Of a DNA stretch of 64,000 bases, positions 29,166 to 37,150 are shown in pieces (position 1 is the first letter of the stretch; every line of letters begins with the position of its first letter). Below the pieces are notes generated by a model. It made no database searches. It was not told the DNA's origin and worked only from the letters and a program-made list of their open reading frames with translations. The stretch lies in NCBI RefSeq assembly GCF_000787855.1, contig NZ_BBPQ01000002.1, forward strand, positions 105,156-169,155, read 5' to 3'. A program made the position numbers and the translations under genes. The DNA comes from Streptacidiphilus anmyonensis (GTDB lineage: Bacteria > Actinomycetota > Actinomycetes > Streptomycetales > Streptomycetaceae).

Positions 29166-30950
29166 ATGTCCGAGAACAGTTCCGTCTTTCCTGTCGTCGC
29201 CGTCGTCGGCCTCGGCACCATGGGCGCCGGGATCGCCGAGATCGTCGCCCGCAGCGGCCGCCAGGTGATCGGGATCGAGGCCACCGCCGCCGACGCGCAT
29301 GCCGCCCGCGCCCGGATCGAGGAGGCCACCGCGCACTCCGTGCGACGCGGCCGGCTCACCGAGGAGGAGCGCACCGCGCTGCTCGCCCGCATCCGGGTGA
29401 CCGACGAGCTGGCCTCCGCCGCCGAGGCGCAGCTGGTGATCGAAGAGGTCCCGGAGCAACTGGAGCTCAAGCGTGAGCTCTTCGCCGAGCTGGACAAGAT
29501 CTGCCCGCCGGAGACGGTCCTGGCGACCGGCACCACCGCCCTGTCCGTCACCCGCATCGCGGCCGCGACCGGCCGCCCGGAGCGCATCCTCGGCCTGCAC
29601 TTCTTCAACCCCGCGCCGGTGATGCAGCTCGTCGAGGTGGTCCGCACGGTGCTGACCAGCCCGCAGGCCGCCGAGGACGCGGCGGAGTTCGCCCGCTCGC
29701 TCGGCAAGTCGCCGGTGGCGGCCGGCGACCGGGCCGGGTTCATCGTCAACGGCCTGCTCTTCGCCTATCTGAACCAGGCCGCCGCGATGTTCGAGTCGCG
29801 CTACGCCAGCCGCGAGGACATCGACGCCGCCATGCGCTTCGGCTGCGGCCTGCCGATGGGCCCGCTGGCCCTGCTCGACCTGATCGGCATCGACACCGCG
29901 AAGACCGTGCTGGAGGCGATGTACGCGCAGTCGCACGACCGGCTGCACGCGCCCGCGCCTATCCTGGGCCAGCTGTCGGCCGCCGGGCTGCTGGGCCGCA
30001 AGTCCGGCCGCGGCTTCTACACGTACGCCGCTCCCGGCTCCTCCGAGGTCGTCGCCGACCCGGGCGCGACCGCCACGCTGCGCGTCGCCGGGCGCGAGGT
30101 GCGCAGCGTCGGCGTCTGCGGCTCGGGCACGATGGCGACCGGCATCGCCGAGGTCTTCGCCAAGGCGGGTTACGACGTCACGATCGTCGCCCGGAGCCAG
30201 GAGAAGGCCGACAAGGCCAAGGCCGCGATCCAGAAGTCGCTGGACCGCATGGTGGCCAAGGGCCGCCTGTCCGAGGAGGACCGCGACGCGGCGCTGGCCC
30301 GGGTCACCCCGAGCGGCAGCTACGAGGACCTGCACAGCGTCGACCTGGCGATGGAGGCCGTCGCCGAGGACCTGAACGTCAAGCGCGAGCTGTTCGCGGC
30401 GCTCGACAAGATCTGCAAGCCGGGCGCGGTGCTGGCGACGACCACCTCCTCGCTGCCGGTGATCCAGTGCGCGACGGCCACCAGCCGTCCGCAGGACGTC
30501 ATCGGCATGCACTTCTTCAACCCGGCCCCGGCCATGAAGCTGGTCGAGGTGGTCTCCACGGTGCTGACCGCCGAGGACGTCACCGCGACCGTGCTCGACC
30601 TGTGCGCCAAGGTCCGCAAGCACCCGGTGGAGTGCGGCGACCGGGCCGGCTTCATCGTGAACGCGCTTCTCTTCCCGTACCTGAACGACGCCGTGCGGAT
30701 GATCGAGGAGCACTACGCCTCGGTGGACGACGTCGACACCGCCATGAAGCTCGGCTGCGGCTACCCGATGGGTCCGTTCGAGCTGCTGGACGTGGTCGGC
30801 CTGGACGTCTCGCTGACGATCGAGAAGGTGCTGCACGCCGAGTTCCGCGAGCCGGGCCTGGCGCCCTCGCCGCTGCTGGAGCACCTGGTGACCGCGGGCT
30901 GCCTGGGCCGCAAGACCGGCCGCGGCTTCCGCGACCACGCGCGTCGATGA
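29166..30950 (+). CDS. Two-module 3-hydroxyacyl-CoA (3-hydroxybutyryl-CoA) dehydrogenase
   Basis: 594 residues. ATG 29166 has AGGAG 8 nt upstream. Two complete dehydrogenase modules lie in tandem: about 1-290 and about 310-594. Each has a Rossmann NAD site (VVGLGTMGAGIAE; VCGSGTMATGIAE), the HFFNPAP active-site segment and the C-terminal GDRAGFIVN domain with CG-(L/Y)-PMGP and LGRK-(S/T)-GRGF. It oxidises or reduces 3-hydroxyacyl-CoA with NAD(P). Next to ccr it most likely makes 3-hydroxybutyryl-CoA, the precursor of crotonyl-CoA, from acetoacetyl-CoA. The 229-bp leader holds the hairpin at 28953. Confidence 0.92.
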   Translation: MSENSSVFPVVAVVGLGTMGAGIAEIVARSGRQVIGIEATAADAHAARARIEEATAHSVRRGRLTEEERTALLARIRVTDELASAAEAQLVIEEVPEQLELKRELFAELDKICPPETVLATGTTALSVTRIAAATGRPERILGLHFFNPAPVMQLVEVVRTVLTSPQAAEDAAEFARSLGKSPVAAGDRAGFIVNGLLFAYLNQAAAMFESRYASREDIDAAMRFGCGLPMGPLALLDLIGIDTAKTVLEAMYAQSHDRLHAPAPILGQLSAAGLLGRKSGRGFYTYAAPGSSEVVADPGATATLRVAGREVRSVGVCGSGTMATGIAEVFAKAGYDVTIVARSQEKADKAKAAIQKSLDRMVAKGRLSEEDRDAALARVTPSGSYEDLHSVDLAMEAVAEDLNVKRELFAALDKICKPGAVLATTTSSLPVIQCATATSRPQDVIGMHFFNPAPAMKLVEVVSTVLTAEDVTATVLDLCAKVRKHPVECGDRAGFIVNALLFPYLNDAVRMIEEHYASVDDVDTAMKLGCGYPMGPFELLDVVGLDVSLTIEKVLHAEFREPGLAPSPLLEHLVTAGCLGRKTGRGFRDHARR

Positions 30951-30970
30951 GGCCAGGTAGCCTTCCGGTC

Positions 30971-31801
30971 ATGACCACGGAAGAGCAGCTGCTGGAGCAG
31001 GCGGGCCTGGACGGCGCCGCGAGCGACGCGGGGACGCCGGGTTCGAACGGCGGCCCCGGCCGCCGGGCGACGGCCCAGCGCCAGCTGATGCGCCAGGAGC
31101 TGGCCGCCGCGGCCATGGAGCTGTTCGCCTCCCAGGGCTACGAGGAGACGACGGTCGACCAGATCGCCGCGGCGGCGGGCGTGGCCCGGCGCACCTTCTT
31201 CCGGTACTTCCGGTCCAAGGAGGAGGCGATCTTCCCGGACCACGACGACACCCTGGTCCGGGTGGCCGACCTGCTGGCCAGCGCCGACCCGAGCGAGCAT
31301 CCGCTGGACGTGGTCTGCCGGGGCATCAAGGAGGTGCTGCGGATGTACGCGGCGACCCCCTCGGTCTCGGTGGCCCGCTACCGGCTGATCCGCCAGGTGC
31401 CGACGCTGCGCGAGCGGGAGATCGCCGTGGTCGCCCGCTACGAGCGGCTGTTCACCCGCTACCTGCTCGGCCGGTTCGACACGGACCAGGGCGACGACGC
31501 GATGCTGGCCGAGGTCTCGGCGGCGGCCGTCGTCGCGGCCCACAACCACGTGCTGCGCCGCTGGCTGCGGGCCGGTGGCCGGGGTGAGGTGGAGGCCCAG
31601 CTGGACCACGCCTTCGAGGCGATCCGGCGGACCTTCTGGGGCGACCTGTCCACCCGTCGCGGCGACCGCCCGGCACTCCAGCTGGCACCCGGTGCCAGCA
31701 ACGGCGGCGACTACGTCATCACCGTCGCCCGCACGGATGCGCCGCTGGACGAGGTGATGGCCGGCATCCGCGCCGCCCTGACCGGCCAGAACGAGGCGTA
31801 A
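30971..31801 (+). CDS. TetR family regulator
   Basis: 276 residues from ATG 30971. A flexible 35-residue lead precedes the TetR HTH: LAAAAMELFASQGYEETTVD then QIAAAAGVARRTFFRYFRSK (HTH about residues 60-80), the canonical TetR first-third. The ligand-binding half has a Tyr/Arg-rich helix VARYRLIRQVPTLREREIAV. It lies between the hydroxyacyl-CoA dehydrogenase gene (20 bp downstream of its stop) and ccr, ahead of a strong terminator. It is the best candidate to control the ethylmalonyl-CoA genes; operator-like repeats sit upstream of ccr. Confidence 0.92.
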   Translation: MTTEEQLLEQAGLDGAASDAGTPGSNGGPGRRATAQRQLMRQELAAAAMELFASQGYEETTVDQIAAAAGVARRTFFRYFRSKEEAIFPDHDDTLVRVADLLASADPSEHPLDVVCRGIKEVLRMYAATPSVSVARYRLIRQVPTLREREIAVVARYERLFTRYLLGRFDTDQGDDAMLAEVSAAAVVAAHNHVLRRWLRAGGRGEVEAQLDHAFEAIRRTFWGDLSTRRGDRPALQLAPGASNGGDYVITVARTDAPLDEVMAGIRAALTGQNEA

Positions 31802-31834
31802 CCGCAGGTCACACCGGTCGCACACACATCACTG

Positions 31835-31872
31835 ACAGGGGCCCCTCGCCACACCCGGCGAGGGGCCCCTGT
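31835..31872 (+). terminator. Strong 16-bp hairpin terminator after tetR
   Basis: ACAGGGGCCCCTCGCC (31835-31850) and its exact reverse complement (31857-31872) around a 6-nt loop, 33 bp after the TetR stop. Confidence 0.88.
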
Positions 31873-31889
31873 GCCGTGTTGCAAGGTGA

Positions 31890-31963
31890 TGTCACTCACG
31901 TGACACTGGATGCAATTGATGGCACGCAGTGTCTTTACGAGTGGCACAGGGTGCCAGTACGTT
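31890..31963 (+). promoter_or_regulatory. Candidate ccr promoter with two operator-like inverted repeats
   Basis: TGTCAC-tcac-GTGACA (31890-31905) is a 6-4-6 inverted repeat. TGGCA-caggg-TGCCA (31942-31956) lies within the 18-bp spacer of a possible promoter, -35 TTTACG (31934-31939) and -10 TACGTT (31958-31963). Start of transcription would be about 31970, giving a leader of about 220 nt before ccr. Possible targets of the TetR protein encoded upstream. Confidence 0.5.
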
Positions 31964-32192
31964 GTTACCCACTGGTCGCGGCGCCGCGGCTCCCCACCCG
32001 GCGCGCCTCGACCTACCGCCCGCGCGCCACCCCTGCGCAGGCCCCAGCTCGAACAGCTTCTGCACGACAGCACCAGCTTCAGCGACTGACGTAGCCGGCG
32101 TCCGCTCCCGGCGACCCAAAGCACCGAAGACAGCCCCCCGTCCCATTGACGCACCCTGCATCCCTCACGCAGGTACGCCGCCGGAGGCAGCC

Positions 32193-33539
32193 ATGGCAGC
32201 CATCAAGGAAATCCTCGCCGCGATCCAGAACCCGGACACCACCGCCGCCGAATACGCGGCGCTGGAGCTCCCGGAGTCCTACCGCGCGATCACGCTCCAC
32301 AAGGACGAGCAGGAGATGTTCGCCGGCCTGGAGAGCCGCGACAAGGACCCGCGCAAGTCCCTGCACCTGGACGAGATCGCCCTGCCGGAGCTCGGCCCCG
32401 GCGAGGCCCTGGTCGCCGTCATGGCCAGCGCGGTCAACTACAACACCGTGTGGAGCTCCATCTACGAGCCGGTCTCCACCTTCTCCTTCCTGGAGCGCTA
32501 TGGCCGCCTCAGCCCCGAAGCCGCCCGCCACGACCAGCCGTTCCACGTCCTGGGCTCCGACCTGGCCGGTGTCGTGCTGCGGACCGGGCCGGGCGTGCAC
32601 GCCTGGAAGCCCGGCGACCAGGTGGTCGCCCACTGTCTCAGCGTCGAGCTGGAGAGCGCCGACGGCCACAACGACACGATGCTGGACCCTGAGCAGCGCA
32701 TCTGGGGCTTCGAGACCAACTACGGCGGCCTCGCCGAGATCGCGCTGGTCAAGTCCAACCAGCTGATGCCGAAGCCGAAGCACCTCACCTGGGAGGAGGC
32801 GGCGTCGCCGGGCCTGGTCAACTCCACCGCCTACCGCCAGCTGGTCTCCCGCAACGGCGCCGGCATGAAGCAGGGCGACAACGTGCTGATCTGGGGCGCC
32901 AGCGGCGGCCTCGGCTCCTACGCCACCCAGTACGCCCTGGCCGGCGGCGCCAACCCGATCTGCGTGGTCTCCAACGAGGCCAAGGCCAAGATCTGCGAGG
33001 CGATGGGCGCCGAGGCGATCATCGACCGCAGCGCCGAGGGCTACAAGTTCTGGAAGGACGAGAACAACCAGGACCCGCGCGAGTGGAAGCGCTTCGGCGG
33101 CAAGATCCGCGAGCTGACGGGCGGTGAGGACGTCGACATCGTCTTCGAGCACCCGGGCCGCGAGACCTTCGGCGCCTCGGTCTACGTCACGCGCAAGGGC
33201 GGCACGGTCGTCACCTGCGCCTCCACCTCCGGCTACATGCACCAGTACGACAACCGCTACCTGTGGATGTCGCTCAAGCGCATCGTCGGCTCGCACTTCG
33301 CCAACTACCGCGAGGCGTGGGAGGCCAACCGCCTGATCGCCAAGGGCAAGATCCACCCGACGCTGTCGAAGACCTACACCCTCGCCGAGACCGGTCAGGC
33401 GTCGCTGGACGTCCACCACAACAAGCACCAGGGCAAGGTCGGCGTCCTGTGCCTGGCGCCCGAGGAGGGCCTCGGCGTCACCGACCACGAGCTGCGCGCC
33501 AAGCACCTGACCGCCATCAACCGCTTCCGCGGCGAGTAG
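32193..33539 (+). CDS. ccr: Crotonyl-CoA carboxylase/reductase
   Basis: 448 residues, the usual length for this enzyme. ATG 32193 has GGAGG 6 nt upstream; longer in-frame starts are not supported. It carries out reductive carboxylation of crotonyl-CoA with CO2 and NADPH to (2S)-ethylmalonyl-CoA. Medium-chain dehydrogenase fold: GroES-like domain with VLGSDLAGVVLRTGPGVHAW and NADPH Rossmann motif IWGASGGLGSYATQYAL. The family-specific stretches ASAVNYNTVWSSIYEP, NLNI-like regions and GGTVVTCASTSGYMHQYDNR are present. It starts the ethylmalonyl-CoA pathway and also supplies extender units for polyketides. First gene of the block ending with the acyl-CoA dehydrogenase. Confidence 0.97.
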   Translation: MAAIKEILAAIQNPDTTAAEYAALELPESYRAITLHKDEQEMFAGLESRDKDPRKSLHLDEIALPELGPGEALVAVMASAVNYNTVWSSIYEPVSTFSFLERYGRLSPEAARHDQPFHVLGSDLAGVVLRTGPGVHAWKPGDQVVAHCLSVELESADGHNDTMLDPEQRIWGFETNYGGLAEIALVKSNQLMPKPKHLTWEEAASPGLVNSTAYRQLVSRNGAGMKQGDNVLIWGASGGLGSYATQYALAGGANPICVVSNEAKAKICEAMGAEAIIDRSAEGYKFWKDENNQDPREWKRFGGKIRELTGGEDVDIVFEHPGRETFGASVYVTRKGGTVVTCASTSGYMHQYDNRYLWMSLKRIVGSHFANYREAWEANRLIAKGKIHPTLSKTYTLAETGQASLDVHHNKHQGKVGVLCLAPEEGLGVTDHELRAKHLTAINRFRGE

Positions 33540-33557
33540 TAGCCGGAGCACACGAAG

Positions 33558-35603
33558 ATGACCGTCCATCGGGACCGACCCTGGCTGATGCGGACCTACG
33601 CGGGGCACTCCTCCGCGGCCGCGTCGAACGAGCTGTACCGGAAGAACCTGGCGAAGGGTCAGACGGGCCTGTCCGTCGCCTTCGACCTGCCGACGCAGAC
33701 CGGCTACAACCCCGACCACGTCCTCGCCCGCGGCGAGGTCGGGCGGGTCGGTGTCCCGGTCAGCCACGTGGGCGACATGCGGACCCTCTTCGAGGGCATC
33801 CCGCTGGAGCGCACCAACACCTCGATGACCATCAACGCCACGGCCATGTGGCTGCTGGCGATGTACCAGGTGGTCGCCGAGGAGCAGGGCGCGGACATCG
33901 CCAAGCTGACCGGGACCACCCAGAACGACATCATCAAGGAGTACCTCTCACGCGGGACGCACGTCTTCCCGCCCGGGCCCTCCATCCGGCTGACCACCGA
34001 CATGATCGCGTACACGGTCGCCAACATCCCCAAGTGGAACCCGATCAACATCTGCAGCTACCACCTGCAGGAGGCCGGGGCCACGCCGGTGCAGGAGTTG
34101 GCCTTCGCGATGTGCACGGCCATCGCCGTGCTCGACGCGGTGCGCGACAGCGGCCAGGTCAAGCCGAACCAGATGGGCGAGGTCGTCGGCCGGATCTCCT
34201 TCTTCGTCAACGCGGGCGTCCGTTTCGTCGAGGAGATGTGCAAGCTGCGGGCCTTCTCGCAGCTGTGGGAGAAGCTGACGCTGGAGCGGTACGGGGTCAC
34301 CGACCCCAAGCAGCGGCGCTTCCGCTACGGCGTCCAGGTCAACTCCCTGGGCCTCACCGAGGCGCAGCCGGAGAACAACGTCCAGCGCATCGTGCTGGAG
34401 ATGCTCGCGGTGACGCTGTCGAAGGACGCGCGGGCGCGGGCCGTGCAGCTGCCGGCCTGGAACGAGGCGCTGGGCCTGCCCCGGCCCTGGGACCAGCAGT
34501 GGTCGCTGCGGATCCAGCAGGTGCTCGCCTTCGAGTCGGACCTGCTGGAGTACGGGGACCTGTTCACCGGCAGCGTGGTCGTCGAGGGCAAGGTCGCCGA
34601 ACTGATCGCGGGCGCCGAGGCGGAGATCGCCAAGGTGCAGGAGATGGGCGGGGCCGTGGCCGCCGTCGAGTCCGGCTACCTCAAGGCCGCGCTGGTGGCC
34701 TCGCACGCCGAGCGCCGCGGCCGGATCGAGTCGGGCGAGGACAAGGTCGTCGGCGTCAACTGCTACGAGACCACCGAGCCGAGCCCGCTGACGGCCGACC
34801 TCGACACCGCGATCATGGTCGTGGACGGGAACGCCGAGCGCGCCGTCAGCGACGCGTTCGCCCAGTGGGTCGCGGACCGCGACGAGGCCGCCGCGCAGGA
34901 GGCCCTGGCCGAGCTCAAGGCGCAGGCCGCGGGCGACGCCAACCTGATGACCGCCACGCTGGCCTGCGTCCGCGCGGGCGTCACCACGGGCGAGTGGGCC
35001 CAGGCGCTGCGCGACGTGTTCGGCGAGTACCGCGCGCCCACGGGCGTCGGCGGCGCGCCGATCACCGGCGTGATCGACCCGGAGACCGGCTCAGAGCTCC
35101 TGACGGTGCGCGAGGCGGTCGCCCGTACGGCCGAGGAGCTGGGCAGCGGCAAGCTGAGGCTGCTGGTCGGCAAGCCCGGCCTGGACGGCCACTCCAACGG
35201 CGCCGAGCAGATCGCCGTGCGCGCCCGCGACGCCGGCTTCGAGGTCGTCTACCAGGGCATCCGGCTGACGCCGGAGCAGATCACGGCGGCGGCCATCGCC
35301 GAGGACGTGCACTGCGTCGGCCTGTCGATCCTCTCCGGCGCCCACGCCGAGCTGGTCCCGGACGTCCTGCGGCGGCTGCGGCGCGCGGGGGTCGAAGACG
35401 TGCCGGTCGTGGTCGGCGGGATCATCCCCGCCGCGGACGAGCAGGCCCTGCTTGCCCAGGGCGTGGCGGCGGTGTTCACTCCGAAGGACTTCGGGATCAC
35501 CGCGATCATCGGCCGTATCGTCGACGAGATCCGTCTGGCCCACGGCCTGGACCCGATCTTCACCACCCAGAAGACTCAGAAGGAAGAGACCCTCGCCTCA
35601 TGA
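33558..35603 (+). CDS. meaA: Ethylmalonyl-CoA mutase (B12-dependent)
   Basis: 681 residues. ATG 33558 has GGAG 9 nt upstream and lies 18 bp after ccr. It isomerises ethylmalonyl-CoA to methylsuccinyl-CoA with adenosylcobalamin. The large domain begins RPWLMRTYAGHSSAAASNEL, with FDLPTQTGYNPDH and ERTNTSMTINATAMWLLA as in acyl-CoA mutases. The C-terminal B12 domain has the D-x-H-x-x-G ligand motif in KPGLDGHSNGAEQ, plus LSILSGAH and VVVGGIIPAAD. The cofactor comes from the cob genes at 56.6-64 kb. Ends in ATGA overlap with mcl. Confidence 0.96.
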   Translation: MTVHRDRPWLMRTYAGHSSAAASNELYRKNLAKGQTGLSVAFDLPTQTGYNPDHVLARGEVGRVGVPVSHVGDMRTLFEGIPLERTNTSMTINATAMWLLAMYQVVAEEQGADIAKLTGTTQNDIIKEYLSRGTHVFPPGPSIRLTTDMIAYTVANIPKWNPINICSYHLQEAGATPVQELAFAMCTAIAVLDAVRDSGQVKPNQMGEVVGRISFFVNAGVRFVEEMCKLRAFSQLWEKLTLERYGVTDPKQRRFRYGVQVNSLGLTEAQPENNVQRIVLEMLAVTLSKDARARAVQLPAWNEALGLPRPWDQQWSLRIQQVLAFESDLLEYGDLFTGSVVVEGKVAELIAGAEAEIAKVQEMGGAVAAVESGYLKAALVASHAERRGRIESGEDKVVGVNCYETTEPSPLTADLDTAIMVVDGNAERAVSDAFAQWVADRDEAAAQEALAELKAQAAGDANLMTATLACVRAGVTTGEWAQALRDVFGEYRAPTGVGGAPITGVIDPETGSELLTVREAVARTAEELGSGKLRLLVGKPGLDGHSNGAEQIAVRARDAGFEVVYQGIRLTPEQITAAAIAEDVHCVGLSILSGAHAELVPDVLRRLRRAGVEDVPVVVGGIIPAADEQALLAQGVAAVFTPKDFGITAIIGRIVDEIRLAHGLDPIFTTQKTQKEETLAS

Positions 35604-36562
35604 GCAACGTCAACCGTCTCCGGCCGCGCCGCTCCTGCCTGGCGGTGCCGGGCTCCAACCCGCGCTTCCTGGAGAAGGCCCAGGGCCTGCCCGCCGACCA
35701 GGTCTTCCTGGACCTGGAGGACGCCTGCGCGCCGCTGGCCAAGGAGGGCGCCCGCCACACCATCGTCGAGTTCCTGAACAACGGCGACTGGACCGGCAAG
35801 ACCCGCGTGGTGCGCGTCAACGACTGGACCACGCACTGGACCTACCGTGACGTCGTCACCGTCGTCGAGGGCGCGGGCCAGAACCTGGACTGCATCATGC
35901 TGCCCAAGGTCCAGGACGCCCAGCAGATCGTCGCGCTGGACCTGCTGCTGACGCAGATCGAGAAGACCATGGGCTTCGAGGTCGGCAGGATCGGCATCGA
36001 GGCGCAGATCGAGAACGCGCGTGGTCTGATCAACGTCGACGAGATCGCCCAGGCGAGCCCGCGCCTGGAGACCATCATCTTCGGCCCGGCCGACTTCATG
36101 GCCTCCATCAACATGAAGTCCCTGGTCGTCGGCGAGCAGCCGCCCGGCTACCCGGCGGACGCCTACCACTACATCCTGATGCGCATCCTGATGGCCGCCC
36201 GCGCCAACGACCTGCAGGCCATCGACGGCCCCTACCTGCAGATCAAGAACGTCGACGGCTACCGCGAGGTCGCCGGCCGCTCCGCCGCGCTGGGCTTCGA
36301 CGGCAAGTGGGTGCTGCACCCGGGCCAGGTCGACGCCGCCAACGAGGTCTACTCCCCCTCCCAGGAGGACTACGACCACGCCGAGCTGATCCTGGACGCC
36401 TACGACTGGTGCACCTCCGAGGCGGGCGGCAAGAAGGGCTCCGCGATGCTCGGCGACGAGATGATCGACGAGGCCAGCCGCAAGATGGCCCTGGTCATCG
36501 CGGGCAAGGGCCGGGCCGCCGGCATGCAGCGCACCACCAAGTTCGAGATCCCTGAGAGCTGA
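35600..36562 (+). CDS. mcl: L-malyl-CoA/beta-methylmalyl-CoA lyase
   Basis: 320 residues, HpcH/HpaI aldolase (citrate-lyase beta) family. ATG 35600 is in ATGA overlap with meaA. TIM-barrel marks: RRSCLAVPGSNPRFLEKA, VFLDLEDACAPLAKEGAR (metal-binding acidic stretch), the Glu pair in IGIEAQIENARGLIN, and GPADFMASINM. It cleaves beta-methylmalyl-CoA to propionyl-CoA and glyoxylate in the ethylmalonyl-CoA pathway. Citrate-lyase beta-like roles cannot be excluded, but the operon context makes Mcl the best call. Confidence 0.92.
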   Translation: MSNVNRLRPRRSCLAVPGSNPRFLEKAQGLPADQVFLDLEDACAPLAKEGARHTIVEFLNNGDWTGKTRVVRVNDWTTHWTYRDVVTVVEGAGQNLDCIMLPKVQDAQQIVALDLLLTQIEKTMGFEVGRIGIEAQIENARGLINVDEIAQASPRLETIIFGPADFMASINMKSLVVGEQPPGYPADAYHYILMRILMAARANDLQAIDGPYLQIKNVDGYREVAGRSAALGFDGKWVLHPGQVDAANEVYSPSQEDYDHAELILDAYDWCTSEAGGKKGSAMLGDEMIDEASRKMALVIAGKGRAAGMQRTTKFEIPES

Positions 36563-36572
36563 GGCCCGCGAG

Positions 36573-37070
36573 ATGCAGTTCGGACGCACCTACGAGGAGT
36601 TCGAGGTCGGCGCGGTCTACAAGCACTGGCCCGGAAAGACCGTCACCGAGTACGACGACCACCTCTTCTGCCTGCTGACCATGAACCACCACCCGCTGCA
36701 CATGGACGCGAACTACGCGACCACCACCGTGCAGGGCAAGAACGTCGTGGTCGGCAACTACATCTACTCGCTGCTGCTCGGCATGTCCGTCCCGGACGTC
36801 TCCGGCAAGGCGATCGCCAACCTGGAGATCGAGTCGCTCAAGCACGTGGCGCCGACCTTCCACGGCGACACGATCTACGGCGAGACGACGGTCCTCGACA
36901 AGAACATGACCTCGAAGCCCGACCGCGGCATCGTCTACGTCGAGACCAAGGGCTACAAGCAGGACGGCACCCTGGTCTGCGTCTTCCGCCGCAAGGTCAT
37001 GGTCCCGACCGAGACGTACATCAAGGAGCGCGGGGGCGAGCAGCCCGGCCGCCCGGAACTCCAGGACTGA
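36573..37070 (+). CDS. mch: Mesaconyl-CoA hydratase-like MaoC dehydratase
   Basis: 165 residues. ATG 36573 lies 10 bp after mcl; a GAGG stretch is upstream. Single MaoC hot-dog domain: GRTYEEFEVGAVYKHWPGKT, the D-x4-H hydratase motif LTMNHHPLHMDANYA, the loop KNVVVGNYIYSLLLGMSVPD and NLEIESLKHVAPTFHGDT. In this operon it would hydrate mesaconyl-C1-CoA to beta-methylmalyl-CoA. The proteobacterial Mch is longer; actinobacterial members are this size. Function inferred from context. Confidence 0.88.
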   Translation: MQFGRTYEEFEVGAVYKHWPGKTVTEYDDHLFCLLTMNHHPLHMDANYATTTVQGKNVVVGNYIYSLLLGMSVPDVSGKAIANLEIESLKHVAPTFHGDTIYGETTVLDKNMTSKPDRGIVYVETKGYKQDGTLVCVFRRKVMVPTETYIKERGGEQPGRPELQD

Positions 37071-37088
37071 CCCTCCCCCACAGTGCTC

Positions 37089-37126
37089 GGGCGCTCCACG
37101 GTGTATGCCACGCCCGTGGGGCGCCC
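37089..37126 (+). terminator. Hairpin between mch and acyl-CoA dehydrogenase genes
   Basis: GGGCGC-t-CCACGG (37089-37101) pairs with CCGTGG-g-GCGCCC (37114-37126), 12 bp plus a possible G-U pair, loop of 12 nt. It may partly terminate transcription or protect the upstream mRNA, and it separates the last gene of the block. Confidence 0.5.
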
Positions 37127-37150
37127 GGACAGAAGAGAAGGACACGACCC

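Noticed and set aside
31942..31956. TGGCAC stretch resembling a sigma-54 promoter
   Set aside because: Streptomycetes lack sigma-54, and the GC element at the right spacing is absent. Treated as an operator candidate instead.
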